Of a stretch of DNA of 64,000 bases, positions 1 through 9,283 are shown piece by piece. Each line of letters starts with the position of its first letter. The first letter of the stretch is position 1. The position numbers were made by a program, and so were the translations under genes. This DNA is from Bacteroidetes bacterium HGW-Bacteroidetes-8 (GTDB lineage: Bacteria > Bacteroidota > Bacteroidia > Bacteroidales > UBA932): assembly GCA_002840895.1 (NCBI GenBank), contig PHCZ01000001.1, positions 186,001-250,000 on the forward strand, given 5' to 3'. The notes beneath the pieces were generated by a model. It did not search any database, was not told the origin of the DNA, and saw only the letters and a list, made by a program, of their open reading frames with translations.

Positions 1-1
1 T

Positions 2-55
2 GCAAAGTTCCGTGACGAGATGAATGCTCTCAAGAATTTACTGGATAAAAAATAG
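2..55 (+). CDS. C-terminal end of an unidentified protein (partial)
   Basis: An open frame runs in from the left edge and ends with TAG at 53-55, giving the last 17 residues, AKFRDEMNALKNLLDKK. The peptide is charged and looks helical. It ends 18 bases before the RelA/SpoT homologue on the same strand, so the two may be co-transcribed. Too little is present to name the protein. Confidence 0.5.
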   Translation, partial: AKFRDEMNALKNLLDKK

Positions 56-73
56 AGTTCAAATAACAGAAAG

Positions 74-2215
74 ATGTTCTCTCAAAAAATGGAGAAGATT
101 CTTCAATCTTCATCCGAAAACGAAAGAAGATGGGTCAATGAATCATTTCAGATAGCCACCTCGCTGCTTGCAGAGCAGAGTAGAGGTGACGGATCCCCTT
201 TTATGAACCACGTGACTGCCGTCTGTGAAATTGTGGCAACAGAGATGGGGCTTATGCCGGATGCAGTTACAGCTGTCTATCTTCACGAGGCCACCAGAAA
301 AAACCCGACTCTTCTGGAAGATTACAGAAAACTCTTTACAGATGAGATAATCTCTATGGCACAAAGTCTTAACCGAATATCTCAGATCAAACCCAAAGAT
401 ACCGGACTACAGGCAGAGAACTACAGGAAGCTTATTGTAAGCTACTCCAGGGACCCGAGAGTTACCCTTATAAAACTTGCAGACAGGCTTGAGATTATGA
501 GAAGCCTAGAGATGTTCACAAAATCTATGCAAATCAAAAAGGCAACCGAGACCCTTCTGCTCTACGCACCTCTGGCTCATCAATTGGGTCTGTACAACAT
601 CAAGAGTGAGATGGAAGATCTCTCATTCCGATACACCGACCCGGAGAACTACAGGCTCATCAGCAATAAACTCAAAGCTTCAGATCAGGAGCGACGCAGG
701 TTAACCGATCTCTTTGTAAAACCTATTGAAGCGGGGCTTAAAAGAGCACGTATTAAATACACTCTCAAGAGCAGAACCAAGACTGCCTATTCGATTCATA
801 AGAAGATGCAAACCCAGCAGATCTCTTTTGAGAGCGTTGCAGATATCTTTGCAATCAGGATTATTATTGACTCTGAGCCAGAGAGAGAGAAAGAGCTTTG
901 CTGGAGTGTCTATTCAATTGTTACAGAGAATTATAAGCCCGATACAAATCGGCTCAGAGACTGGATAACAGTTCCCAAGGAGAATGGTTATGAGTCGCTC
1001 CATACCACAGTCACCACTAAAGATAAACACATAATTGAGATCCAGATCCGTACCAGGAGAATGGACGAAATTGCTGAGAGCGGTTATGCAGCACACTGGT
1101 CCTATAAAGGGGTTAAGAGCGAGCAGGGTCTCTCCGCCTGGCTGGGGGGGGTAAAAAAACTGCTTGAGAGCGGAAACATAAGCACCTCAAGCAATAATCT
1201 GGGTATTGCCATTAACGAAATCTTTGTATTCACCCCCGACGGCGACCTCAGGAGGCTCTCCCCAGGCTCCTGTGTTTTGGACTTTGCATTTGATATTCAC
1301 TCCAATCTTGGGCTCAAATGCTCCGGGGCAAAGGTGAATGGTAAGCCTGCCTCAATAAGGGAGAGGCTTAAAACAGGAGATGTGGTGGAGATTACCAGCA
1401 GTAAAAACCAAAAACCCTCTCTGGATTGGCTAAACTATGTTGTCTCCTCAAAAGCGAGAGCAAAAATCAAACAGAAAATCAAGGAGGAGGCCGGTAAGAG
1501 GGCAGAAGAGGGAAAAGAGCTGCTTGAGAGAAGGATCAATAACTGGAAGATGGAGTTCAACGATGAGGTTATCGGCTATCTTCTCAAGCACTATAAATTC
1601 AAAACTGCAGCGGAGTTTTATGTTGCCGTAGCGACAGAAGAGATAGATATCTCTCAGGTAAAGAGTGTGCTCATAGCGAAAGATAAAGAGGATGGGAGCA
1701 CAGAACAGAAGGAGCCATTTATACCACCTGCTCCAAAACCGGAGAAAACATCTGCAGGTACATCTGATTACCTGATTATTGACGACAGGGTTAACAATGT
1801 TGGTTTTAAACTGGCCAAATGCTGTAACCCAATTCCGGGAGATGAGGTTTTTGGTTTCGTCACTATCAAGGAGGGTATAAAGATTCACCGAATCAGTTGC
1901 CCCAATGCCTCACGACTCTTTGATAACTACCCCTACAGAATCCAAAGGGTGAGATGGAGGGAGAGCACTTCGGGGCAAAGTTTCCAGACGGCTCTCAGAA
2001 TAAGTGGATATGGAGATGAGGCAACCGGGCAGCAGATAATGGAGATAATAAACTTACTTAATATATCTTTGCGTCACTTTTCAATTACCGATTTGAAAGG
2101 AAAGCTGGAGGCAAAATTGCAGGTCTCTGTATCCAATAACCAACAACTGGATAAGTTGATTTTTAATTTAAGGAAGTTAAAAGGGGTAAAATCTGTGAGC
2201 AGAATCTCCATATAG
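74..2215 (+). CDS. relA: RelA/SpoT-family (p)ppGpp synthetase with degenerate hydrolase motif
   Basis: This 713-residue protein has the full long-RSH layout: HD-type hydrolase region (about 30-200), synthetase domain (about 240-350), TGS domain (about 385-445), Zn-finger-like segment with CC...H...C near 595-625, and a C-terminal ACT domain. The synthetase motifs are intact, including NGYESLHTT and the catalytic Glu in EIQIRT. In the hydrolase domain the first His (H46) is present, but the usual HDxxED motif reads H71-E-A-T-R-K, so the Asp and the catalytic Glu-Asp pair are replaced. I infer a synthetase-dominant, RelA-like enzyme that makes the stringent-response alarmone from GTP/GDP and ATP. 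uvrA follows after 12 bases and is probably in the same operon. Confidence 0.9.
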   Translation: MFSQKMEKILQSSSENERRWVNESFQIATSLLAEQSRGDGSPFMNHVTAVCEIVATEMGLMPDAVTAVYLHEATRKNPTLLEDYRKLFTDEIISMAQSLNRISQIKPKDTGLQAENYRKLIVSYSRDPRVTLIKLADRLEIMRSLEMFTKSMQIKKATETLLLYAPLAHQLGLYNIKSEMEDLSFRYTDPENYRLISNKLKASDQERRRLTDLFVKPIEAGLKRARIKYTLKSRTKTAYSIHKKMQTQQISFESVADIFAIRIIIDSEPEREKELCWSVYSIVTENYKPDTNRLRDWITVPKENGYESLHTTVTTKDKHIIEIQIRTRRMDEIAESGYAAHWSYKGVKSEQGLSAWLGGVKKLLESGNISTSSNNLGIAINEIFVFTPDGDLRRLSPGSCVLDFAFDIHSNLGLKCSGAKVNGKPASIRERLKTGDVVEITSSKNQKPSLDWLNYVVSSKARAKIKQKIKEEAGKRAEEGKELLERRINNWKMEFNDEVIGYLLKHYKFKTAAEFYVAVATEEIDISQVKSVLIAKDKEDGSTEQKEPFIPPAPKPEKTSAGTSDYLIIDDRVNNVGFKLAKCCNPIPGDEVFGFVTIKEGIKIHRISCPNASRLFDNYPYRIQRVRWRESTSGQSFQTALRISGYGDEATGQQIMEIINLLNISLRHFSITDLKGKLEAKLQVSVSNNQQLDKLIFNLRKLKGVKSVSRISI

Positions 2216-2227
2216 TAAAAGTACAGA

Positions 2228-5065
2228 ATGCAGGACAGAGTCGTTAAAGATAACAGTATTAAGATTAAAGGAGCAAGGCTTAATAATCTTAAAAATATAA
2301 ACCTGGAGATTCCCAGAGATAAGATGGTTGTAATAACCGGAATCTCCGGATCCGGGAAATCCAGCCTCGCTTTTGATACCATCTTTGCAGAGGGTCAACG
2401 ACGTTTTGTGGAGAGCCTCTCCTCATTTGCACGTCAGTTTCTTGGCAGGATGTCTAAGCCGGATGTAGATGAGATTACGGGTATCCCCCCTGCAATTGCC
2501 ATAGAGCAGAAGGTAAACACAAGAAATCCCCGCTCTACAGTTGGTACCAGCACCGAGATTTATGACTACTTGAGACTTCTCTTTACAAAGAGTGGCAAAA
2601 CCTACTCCCCAGTAACAGGTGAGGAGGTAAAAAGAGATACTGTAGCAGATGTTGTTAACTATATTAAGACTCTTCCCCAAGGGGAGACTATCTATATTCT
2701 CTCACCTTTCGGTTGGGAGAGCAGCGAGAGTAGAACAGAGAATCTGCTTGCACTAAAAGAGGAGGGCTTCACGCGTTTATTCTGCAAAGGGGAGTTAGTC
2801 CGGATAGAGAGTGCTCTTAATGGAGATTTCAATACACCTGACAAGGTCTATCTGCTGGTAGACAGGGTCATTAATGATAACAGTGAAGAGGCCGATAACA
2901 GACTCTTTGATTCGCTTTCTACAGCATTCTCCGTAAAACGGGGAGCAGATCGGGAGAGAGAGACTATCTATATCGCAGCAGGTAAAGATTTTAATCTTAG
3001 AGCCTTTTCATCCCTTTTTGAGCGGGACGGAGTACTCTTTGAGGAGCCTACAGAGCTACTATTCAGCTATAACAACCCACTCGGGGCTTGCCCGGCCTGC
3101 TCCGGATATGGAAAAATTGTTGGGATTGACGAAACTCTCGTCATACCCGACCCCAGCCTGAGTATCTATCAGGAAGCGATTGCCTGTTGGAGGGGAGAGA
3201 CAATGAAAAACTATCTTAATGACCTTATTATCAACTCTCATAAATTCGATTTTCCTATACATAAACCCTACCATTCACTCTCTGTTGAGCAAAAAAACCT
3301 GATTTGGGAGGGGAACAGCTACTTTACAGGACTAAACGAATTTTTTAAAATCATTGATTCCAATAAATATAAGATACAGTTTCGCTTTATGCTTAGCAGA
3401 TACTCCGGGAAGACAACCTGCCCGGAGTGCAAGGGGAAAAGATTAAGAAGAGAGGCCCTCTACATAAAGATCGGAGGTAAAACCATCACCGATCTTTTGG
3501 AGATGAGCATAGAGAATCTCTACACCTTTCTTTCAAATCTTAAACTGGATAGCTACCAGCAGAAGATAGGGGAGAGGGCTCTTATAGAGCTTAAAAACAG
3601 ACTAAGCTGTATGATATCGGTTGGATTACCATATCTTACACTCAACAGGGCTTCCAACACCTTAAGCGGAGGGGAGAGCCAGAGGATTAATCTTGTAAGC
3701 ACTATAGGAAGCAGCCTGGTGGGTTCGCTCTATATTCTGGATGAGCCCAGCATTGGGCTCCACCCGAGAGATACCAGACGGCTTATAACTGTTTTAAAAC
3801 AGCTCAGAGATCTTGGCAATAGTGTACTTATTGTAGAGCACGACGAGGAGATAATGAGGGCTGCAGACCAACTCATTGATATTGGTCCTTATGCAGGTAA
3901 TTTTGGTGGGGAGTTGGTGTTTCAGGGAGAGATAGATGATAACCTCACAGAGAGTGAGTGCGGCAGGAGTCTTACATTAAGATATCTGAGAGGATTTGAG
4001 AAGATAGAGACACCTCTTATGAGGAGGCAGTGGAGCAGCTATATTGAAATAAAGGGTGCCTATGAAAACAATCTCAAAGATATTGATGTAAAGTTCCCGT
4101 TAAGAGTTCTCATAGCTGTAACAGGGGTGAGCGGATCAGGTAAATCTACTCTGGTGAGGGATATTCTCTTCCCCGCAATAAACAGAAGGCTTAACCAGTT
4201 CGGAGAGAGGCCAGCTCTTCACAAAGAGTTGTGTGGAGATGTCTCCAAAGTGACAGCGGTAGAGTACATAGATCAAAATCCCATTGGAAAATCAACTCGT
4301 TCTAACCCTGCAACCTACCTTAAAGTTTACGATGAGATAAGGAGGCTATTCTCCGAACAACCCTATGCAAAGGCAAACAGATACGGACACTCTCACTTCT
4401 CTTTTAATATTGATGGAGGGAGATGCCCCGAGTGCCAGGGTGAAGGGGTTATAAATATTGAGATGCAGTTTATGGCAGATGTTCAAATGGTTTGTGAATC
4501 GTGTGGGGGTAAAAGATTCAAGCAGGACATTCTGGAAGTGAGGTACAAGGAGAAGAATATTAACGATGTTCTTAATATGAGTGTGGGGGAGGCTGTAGAG
4601 TTTTTCTCCTCACAAAAAGAGGCGGCCTCTTTAAGAGTTGCCCATAAGCTTAAACCACTTATGGATGTGGGGTTGTCATATGTACAACTTGGACAGAGCA
4701 GCAGTACCTTAAGTGGTGGAGAGAGTCAGAGGGTAAAGTTGGCATCTTTTCTGGGTAAAGAGAGTGGGAGTGAATCTATCCTCTTTATTTTTGATGAACC
4801 CACAACAGGCCTCCACTTCAATGATATAAAGAGTCTGATGGACTCATTCAATGCACTCATAGCAAGAGGTCATACAGTAATTGTTATAGAGCACAATATG
4901 GATGTGGTTAAGTGTGCAGACTGGATTATTGATATGGGACCGGAGGGGGGAGATGACGGAGGAGAGGTGGTCTTTGCCGGCACTCCGGAAGATATTGTTA
5001 AGTGCGAAAGAAGCTATACCGGGAAAAGTTTGGCGGCACTTGCAAGTTTTACAAGAGATTATTAA
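2228..5065 (+). CDS. uvrA: Excinuclease ABC subunit A
   Basis: UvrA is the damage-recognition ATPase of nucleotide excision repair. The 945-residue protein has two ABC ATPase halves: Walker A GISGSGKSSL near 40 and GVSGSGKSTL near 640, each with an LSGGESQR signature. It also has zinc-binding CxxC pairs (CPACSGYG, CPECKGKR, CPECQGEG, CESCGGKR). Length and order are normal for the family. It lies 12 bases after the RelA/SpoT homologue. Its last 17 bases overlap the 3' end of the convergent M28-like gene, and no terminator is visible between them. Confidence 0.97.
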   Translation: MQDRVVKDNSIKIKGARLNNLKNINLEIPRDKMVVITGISGSGKSSLAFDTIFAEGQRRFVESLSSFARQFLGRMSKPDVDEITGIPPAIAIEQKVNTRNPRSTVGTSTEIYDYLRLLFTKSGKTYSPVTGEEVKRDTVADVVNYIKTLPQGETIYILSPFGWESSESRTENLLALKEEGFTRLFCKGELVRIESALNGDFNTPDKVYLLVDRVINDNSEEADNRLFDSLSTAFSVKRGADRERETIYIAAGKDFNLRAFSSLFERDGVLFEEPTELLFSYNNPLGACPACSGYGKIVGIDETLVIPDPSLSIYQEAIACWRGETMKNYLNDLIINSHKFDFPIHKPYHSLSVEQKNLIWEGNSYFTGLNEFFKIIDSNKYKIQFRFMLSRYSGKTTCPECKGKRLRREALYIKIGGKTITDLLEMSIENLYTFLSNLKLDSYQQKIGERALIELKNRLSCMISVGLPYLTLNRASNTLSGGESQRINLVSTIGSSLVGSLYILDEPSIGLHPRDTRRLITVLKQLRDLGNSVLIVEHDEEIMRAADQLIDIGPYAGNFGGELVFQGEIDDNLTESECGRSLTLRYLRGFEKIETPLMRRQWSSYIEIKGAYENNLKDIDVKFPLRVLIAVTGVSGSGKSTLVRDILFPAINRRLNQFGERPALHKELCGDVSKVTAVEYIDQNPIGKSTRSNPATYLKVYDEIRRLFSEQPYAKANRYGHSHFSFNIDGGRCPECQGEGVINIEMQFMADVQMVCESCGGKRFKQDILEVRYKEKNINDVLNMSVGEAVEFFSSQKEAASLRVAHKLKPLMDVGLSYVQLGQSSSTLSGGESQRVKLASFLGKESGSESILFIFDEPTTGLHFNDIKSLMDSFNALIARGHTVIVIEHNMDVVKCADWIIDMGPEGGDDGGEVVFAGTPEDIVKCERSYTGKSLAALASFTRDY

Positions 5066-6005
5066 TCAGATAAAAAAGGAGCTTAATCCTCTCTGTCAAA
5101 ACCTCATAATTTATAAAATAGTGCTCATCAGTAGGCTTATATGTATGCATATGAATTCCGGATGTAAACATAACAGATGGTATACCTGCAGCTGTAGTGT
5201 TGTACTGGTCCGAAGTTCTTAGAAAAATTTCATAGAATGAAGGGCTATTATAAAATGTGTGGTCAATCTCAATCTCCATCTCATATTGACGTTTTACCCC
5301 GTCCAGCCTCTTTTTGATATCCCCTCTAATCTTAGAGTCTGCAACATATAGTATATAGTTCTCTCTTTTTCCCGGAGGGGCAAAGGTGCATCCGATCTGG
5401 TCAATATTTATACAGTGACTTATCTTTGAAGATTTTACAGGAAGATTTGTGGAGAAGTGGCTAGAGCCCTCCAGGTTGCTCTCCTTTGCGTCAAACAGAG
5501 CGAAGATTATATTCTTTCTTGGCCCTTGCCTTAACTCTCTCATCTGTGAAAAAATCTCTGCTATTGTTAATAGAGCTGTTACCCCGGAAGCGTTATCATC
5601 TGCCCCGTTGTAGATATTTCCTCCAATTATTCCCAGATGGTCATAATGGGCAGAGATTAAGATGTATTCATCTGTATAGTAGAGAGACGGGATAACTCCA
5701 ACTACATTACGCCCTATGATAGAGCTCTCGGGTATTGTAAAACTTTGAGTAAAGGTAGTGCTGTAAAATGGAATCATACCCAGCCTTGAGAACTCCTCTC
5801 TCAAAAATGAAGATACAATCAGGTTCCCGGGAGTTCCACTGGCTCTCCCCTTAGTCAGATCATCCGAAATAAACGAGAGTCTGCTCTGCATCTTCGCGCT
5901 GCTTATTGTTGAGGTCTGTTTTGTAAGCTCTGCAGTTTGTGCATTGGAGATTACGGCTGACAACAGTAAAGTGAAAACAAATATTAGGGCGCGGATATAA
6001 TGCAT
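5049..6005 (-). CDS. M28-family peptidase-like protein, exported, altered active site
   Basis: The 318-residue protein has a signal peptide (about 1-22, ending SNAQ) and an M28 aminopeptidase fold. Metal-ligand motifs H120-x-D122 (SAHYDHLG), D136 (GADDNASG) and D202 (NIDQIG) are visible. Two positions that are normally invariant differ. The catalytic Glu of the Glu-Glu pair is Lys (FDAKES, K174-E175), and the final zinc-binding His aligns with Tyr289 (HTYKPTD). It may therefore be a non-catalytic or altered family member acting in the periplasm. It is divergent from mtgA, with abutting promoter boxes, and convergent with uvrA. Confidence 0.82.
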   Translation of the reverse strand: MHYIRALIFVFTLLLSAVISNAQTAELTKQTSTISSAKMQSRLSFISDDLTKGRASGTPGNLIVSSFLREEFSRLGMIPFYSTTFTQSFTIPESSIIGRNVVGVIPSLYYTDEYILISAHYDHLGIIGGNIYNGADDNASGVTALLTIAEIFSQMRELRQGPRKNIIFALFDAKESNLEGSSHFSTNLPVKSSKISHCINIDQIGCTFAPPGKRENYILYVADSKIRGDIKKRLDGVKRQYEMEIEIDHTFYNSPSFYEIFLRTSDQYNTTAAGIPSVMFTSGIHMHTYKPTDEHYFINYEVLTERIKLLFYLINNLL

Positions 6006-6016
6006 CTATAATTTTT

Positions 6017-6024
6017 TATATTTG
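6017..6024 (+). promoter_or_regulatory. -7 box for mtgA
   Basis: TATATTTG matches the Bacteroidota -7 consensus TAnnTTTG. It lies 28 bases before the ATG at 6052 and overlaps the longer TTG-start reading frame, which argues for the ATG. Confidence 0.6.
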
Positions 6025-6025
6025 T

Positions 6026-6033
6026 CAAAAATA
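6026..6033 (-). promoter_or_regulatory. -7 box for the M28-like gene
   Basis: On the minus strand this reads TATTTTTG (TAnnTTTG), 20 bases upstream of the ATG at 6005. It abuts the mtgA box on the other strand with one base between them. Confidence 0.5.
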
Positions 6034-6051
6034 ATTGTTTTAACGTCAATT

Positions 6052-6795
6052 ATGCAAAAGAAAAAGAGAAGAAAAACAGTTTCAAAGCTTAATCCTCTTA
6101 AAAAGAGAATATTGAGCACTTTTAAATTTGTATTTGTCTATCTTCCTATTGCTCTTTTTTTAATATCTGCTTTTTGGATTCTTATTCTTAAATGGGTGCC
6201 TGTATGGTACACCCCTCTGATGGCAATTCGATCTGTAGAGAATATTGGTAATGATGGATTCAAAACAGAGAAAAAATGGGTTCCGCTGAACAAAATTTCC
6301 AGGAATATGGTGATGGCAGTTATTGCTTCGGAGGATAACAGATTTATGGAGCATAATGGTTTTGACTGGATTGAGATAGATAAAGCAATTGATGCAGGTA
6401 AGCGAGGAAAGAGGCTCAGAGGTGCCAGTACAATATCTCAACAGACAGCAAAGAATGTCTTTCTCTTCCCCTCCCGCTCCTGGGTAAGAAAGGGTCTCGA
6501 GGCATATTTTACATTAGGAATAGAGTTGGTGTGGGGGAAGAGGAGAATAATGGAGGTATACCTCAATGTTGCAGAGATGGGTAAAGGTGTATATGGAGCA
6601 GAGGCAGCAGCCACAAAGCTCTTTAAAAAAACGGCACAAAAATTGACATCAAGAGAGAGCGCTCTTATTGCTGCATCATTACCAAATCCTCTGCGAAGAG
6701 CCGCAAACAACCCTACCGCCTACCTCAATTCGCGGGCTGCTGCTATAGAGAGTCTTATGGGAAAGGTGCCGCTACCGGATTGGTTAAAAAAGTAA
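6052..6795 (+). CDS. mtgA: Monofunctional biosynthetic peptidoglycan transglycosylase
   Basis: This GT51 glycosyltransferase polymerises lipid II into glycan strands at the inner membrane. The 247-residue protein has one N-terminal membrane anchor (about 28-50) after a Lys/Arg-rich tail. GT51 motifs follow: ASEDNRFMEHNGFD with the catalytic Glu, GASTISQQTAKN, and the later motif KRRIMEVYLNVAEMG. There is no transpeptidase domain, as expected for MtgA. I chose the ATG at 6052 because the longer frame starts inside a -7 box. The TPR gene follows after 17 bases. Confidence 0.93.
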   Translation: MQKKKRRKTVSKLNPLKKRILSTFKFVFVYLPIALFLISAFWILILKWVPVWYTPLMAIRSVENIGNDGFKTEKKWVPLNKISRNMVMAVIASEDNRFMEHNGFDWIEIDKAIDAGKRGKRLRGASTISQQTAKNVFLFPSRSWVRKGLEAYFTLGIELVWGKRRIMEVYLNVAEMGKGVYGAEAAATKLFKKTAQKLTSRESALIAASLPNPLRRAANNPTAYLNSRAAAIESLMGKVPLPDWLKK

Positions 6796-6812
6796 ATTAA
6801 ATTAGGATAGAT

Positions 6813-8798
6813 ATGAATAGGTTCCTTCTTCTTCTAGTATTAAAGATTCTTGTTGCAACATCACTTTTTGCACAATACGATAAACAGCAGTTCTTTTTAA
6901 GGGGAAGACAGGCACTTATTGAGGGGAAATATGGTCAGGCTATTGAGCATTTCAATATTTTAGCCCAGCTGGATACAAATCTCCACGAGGCCTTCTTTTT
7001 TCGTGGAATCGCAAAGTATAATCTGGGAGATTTCTACGGTGCGCAGACAGATTTTGACAGAACCATACGAATCAACCCCATCTATACACCGGCATATCAC
7101 TACAGGGCAATCACCCTCAGCCGAATAGGGAAGTATGATCTTGCAATCAAAGATCTGGAGGAGGCTGTAGACTTGAGGCCCGGCTATACTGGACTTTACT
7201 TTAGCCGTGGTGTAACCTATTTTCTTTCTCAGCAGTTTGATAAGGCAGTTGCAGATTTTAACAGGTTCCTAAGAAAAGAGCCAAAAGCTGCAGACGCATA
7301 CCTAAACAGGGGAGCAAGCTACCTTTTTCTTGGAGATACATTAAAAGCTGTAGAGGATTATAACACAGCAATAAGTCTTAATAGATTTGACCCGGAAGGG
7401 TTTGTAAGGAGAGCCAGGATATATATGTTGCAAAAAGATCATAAACGTGCTCTCGATGATCTTAACTCTGCACTGGAGCTGGATAGCGTAAACACCTTTG
7501 CCCTTTTTCACAGAGCTCTGGTAAGGTATGAGAACAAAGAGATAATGGGCTCTCTTAAGGACCTGGAGAGCGTCCTTAGACTAGACCCCGGCAATGCACT
7601 CACCCTTTACAACAGGGCACTTATACGCTCTCAGATCGGTGACTATAACAATGCAATAGATGATTACGACAGGGTAATTGCAATAAACCCGAACAACGTC
7701 CTTGCCTACTACAACAGAGCCTCTGTTTTTGTCCAGTTGGGTCGTTTCCGGGATGCTATGGATGACTACTCTTCTGCAATAAACCTCTACCCGGATTTTG
7801 CAAATGCTTATGTTAACCGGTCATATGTTAAGAATCAACTTGGCCAGTTTACATCTGCCAAAAGCGATTATGATATAGCACAAAAGAAGGTTAGCGAGTA
7901 CCGGGCAATGAAAAGAGATACATCTATGGCATCTGCATTTGCAGATACAACAAGAAAATTTGACAACCTTATTGCCCTTGATGCAGATTTTGCCAAAAAG
8001 GATTTTAACAACGAGCTTCTGCAGTACCGGGATGTGGATATTCGTCTTAAACCGCTCTATAAATTCAGAATAGATACAGAAAAACGGGAGTTTATTGCAT
8101 TGGATAAGAGATTTGAAGAGAGGCGTATCACTGAGTTTATAACTTCAATGCCTATTCCAGTCTCCCTCTCATCTTCACAAAGTACATTTACCTACGAAAT
8201 TCAGCGGCAATATCTCAATAGTGTAGACAGTACTTTAAGAAGAGGTAAAGATGGAGTTACCCTATTTGCAAAAGCACTTCTGGAGTCCGGCAATAAGCAG
8301 TTTAACACTGCACTTGAATGCTACAGCCAGGCAATAGAGATGGAGCCTGAGCAGACCTTCTACTATATAAACAGAGGAGCACTTCAATCTGAGATGATAG
8401 ATTTTATCTCCTCAATTGAGAGCAACGTTCAGGTTCTTACTCTGGATAACTCAGGAGCAACAAGAGCAAAGGTTAAGGAGAACGTTACCAGAAGCTATGA
8501 CTATACAGCTGCTATTCACGATATGAAAAAAGCAGCAGCTCTTACACCCGGATTGCCTTATGTATATTATAACCTGGGTAATCTATACTGTCTCTCGGAC
8601 GATCTTCCCGAATCTATTTTGCAATATTCAAAAGCTATAGAGATTTTCCCCTATATGGGTGAAGCGTACTATAACAGAGGGCTGGTTCATATCTACCTTC
8701 AGGATAGAGAGAAGGGCTGTCTGGATATGAGTAAAGCGGGTGAGCTTGGCATAACAGATGCCTATAGTGTAATAAAGAAATACTGCAGCGAGAAGTAG
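6813..8798 (+). CDS. Exported tetratricopeptide-repeat protein
   Basis: The 661-residue protein begins with a signal peptide (LLLLVLKILVATSLFAQ) and is built mainly of TPR units. These are about nine consecutive 34-residue repeats from about 25 to 370, with patterns such as AYYNRASVFVQLGRF, and a second block of about four near 490-650. A non-TPR linker lies in between. It is probably periplasmic and mediates protein-protein contacts; no enzymatic motif is visible. It follows mtgA closely, so a cell-envelope role is possible. It ends 3 bases from the convergent DUF4293 gene. Confidence 0.75.
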   Translation: MNRFLLLLVLKILVATSLFAQYDKQQFFLRGRQALIEGKYGQAIEHFNILAQLDTNLHEAFFFRGIAKYNLGDFYGAQTDFDRTIRINPIYTPAYHYRAITLSRIGKYDLAIKDLEEAVDLRPGYTGLYFSRGVTYFLSQQFDKAVADFNRFLRKEPKAADAYLNRGASYLFLGDTLKAVEDYNTAISLNRFDPEGFVRRARIYMLQKDHKRALDDLNSALELDSVNTFALFHRALVRYENKEIMGSLKDLESVLRLDPGNALTLYNRALIRSQIGDYNNAIDDYDRVIAINPNNVLAYYNRASVFVQLGRFRDAMDDYSSAINLYPDFANAYVNRSYVKNQLGQFTSAKSDYDIAQKKVSEYRAMKRDTSMASAFADTTRKFDNLIALDADFAKKDFNNELLQYRDVDIRLKPLYKFRIDTEKREFIALDKRFEERRITEFITSMPIPVSLSSSQSTFTYEIQRQYLNSVDSTLRRGKDGVTLFAKALLESGNKQFNTALECYSQAIEMEPEQTFYYINRGALQSEMIDFISSIESNVQVLTLDNSGATRAKVKENVTRSYDYTAAIHDMKKAAALTPGLPYVYYNLGNLYCLSDDLPESILQYSKAIEIFPYMGEAYYNRGLVHIYLQDREKGCLDMSKAGELGITDAYSVIKKYCSEK

Positions 8799-8801
8799 AG
8801 A

Positions 8802-9218
8802 CTATTTTCTTGTACGCCCGGAGTTTCTTAAACGGCTGGTAGATCTTACAATCGCTTCGTCTCTGGCAATGTATCTCATTGCAGTGATTGAGAGTATGGC
8901 TGCAACTATTGGAAAGAGAGCACTTACAGAGAATGCGCTTCCCTCAGGGCGGTTGAAGAAGATCCATAATATCCACCCCTGAAATGCTAAAAGTATTACA
9001 CCGTTAAAAATTGAGACTCTAATCTGAATGACTCTCTGCTTGTAAAGGAAAATTGATACAAATGCCATTGAAAATGTTACAATGTTCATTATAAGAAGAG
9101 GTGTTATTTGATTATACTTTACACTCTCCAGTGCAGATGTGGCCATTACGCCAAAGAACATTGTGAAAAGAAGAGCCGATGCGGCAAGCAGAAACAAAGT
9201 CTGAATTCGTTGTATCAT
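8802..9218 (-). CDS. DUF4293 family integral membrane protein
   Basis: With the start at MIQRIQTLFLLAASALL this is a 138-residue protein. It has about four transmembrane helices (near 8-28, 45-65, 70-90, 100-120) and a basic C-terminal tail. The N-terminal MIQRIQT sequence is typical of DUF4293, a family of unknown function largely confined to Bacteroidota. An upstream frame adds 28 residues that do not resemble the family, so the internal ATG at 9218 was used. It is divergent from the phosphorylase gene. Confidence 0.75.
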   Translation of the reverse strand: MIQRIQTLFLLAASALLFTMFFGVMATSALESVKYNQITPLLIMNIVTFSMAFVSIFLYKQRVIQIRVSIFNGVILLAFQGWILWIFFNRPEGSAFSVSALFPIVAAILSITAMRYIARDEAIVRSTSRLRNSGRTRK

Positions 9219-9256
9219 ATGGATTGAATTTTGCGTAAAAGTATGAAATAAATGGC

Positions 9257-9264
9257 TATTTTTG
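9257..9264 (+). promoter_or_regulatory. -7 box for the nucleoside phosphorylase gene
   Basis: TATTTTTG matches TAnnTTTG and lies 19 bases before the ATG at 9284. Confidence 0.55.
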
Positions 9265-9283
9265 TCTCTTAATGATATAAAAA

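Noticed and set aside
1448-1888. 146-codon frame antisense to the RelA/SpoT homologue
   Set aside because: Fully contained in a confident gene, with no domain or promoter.
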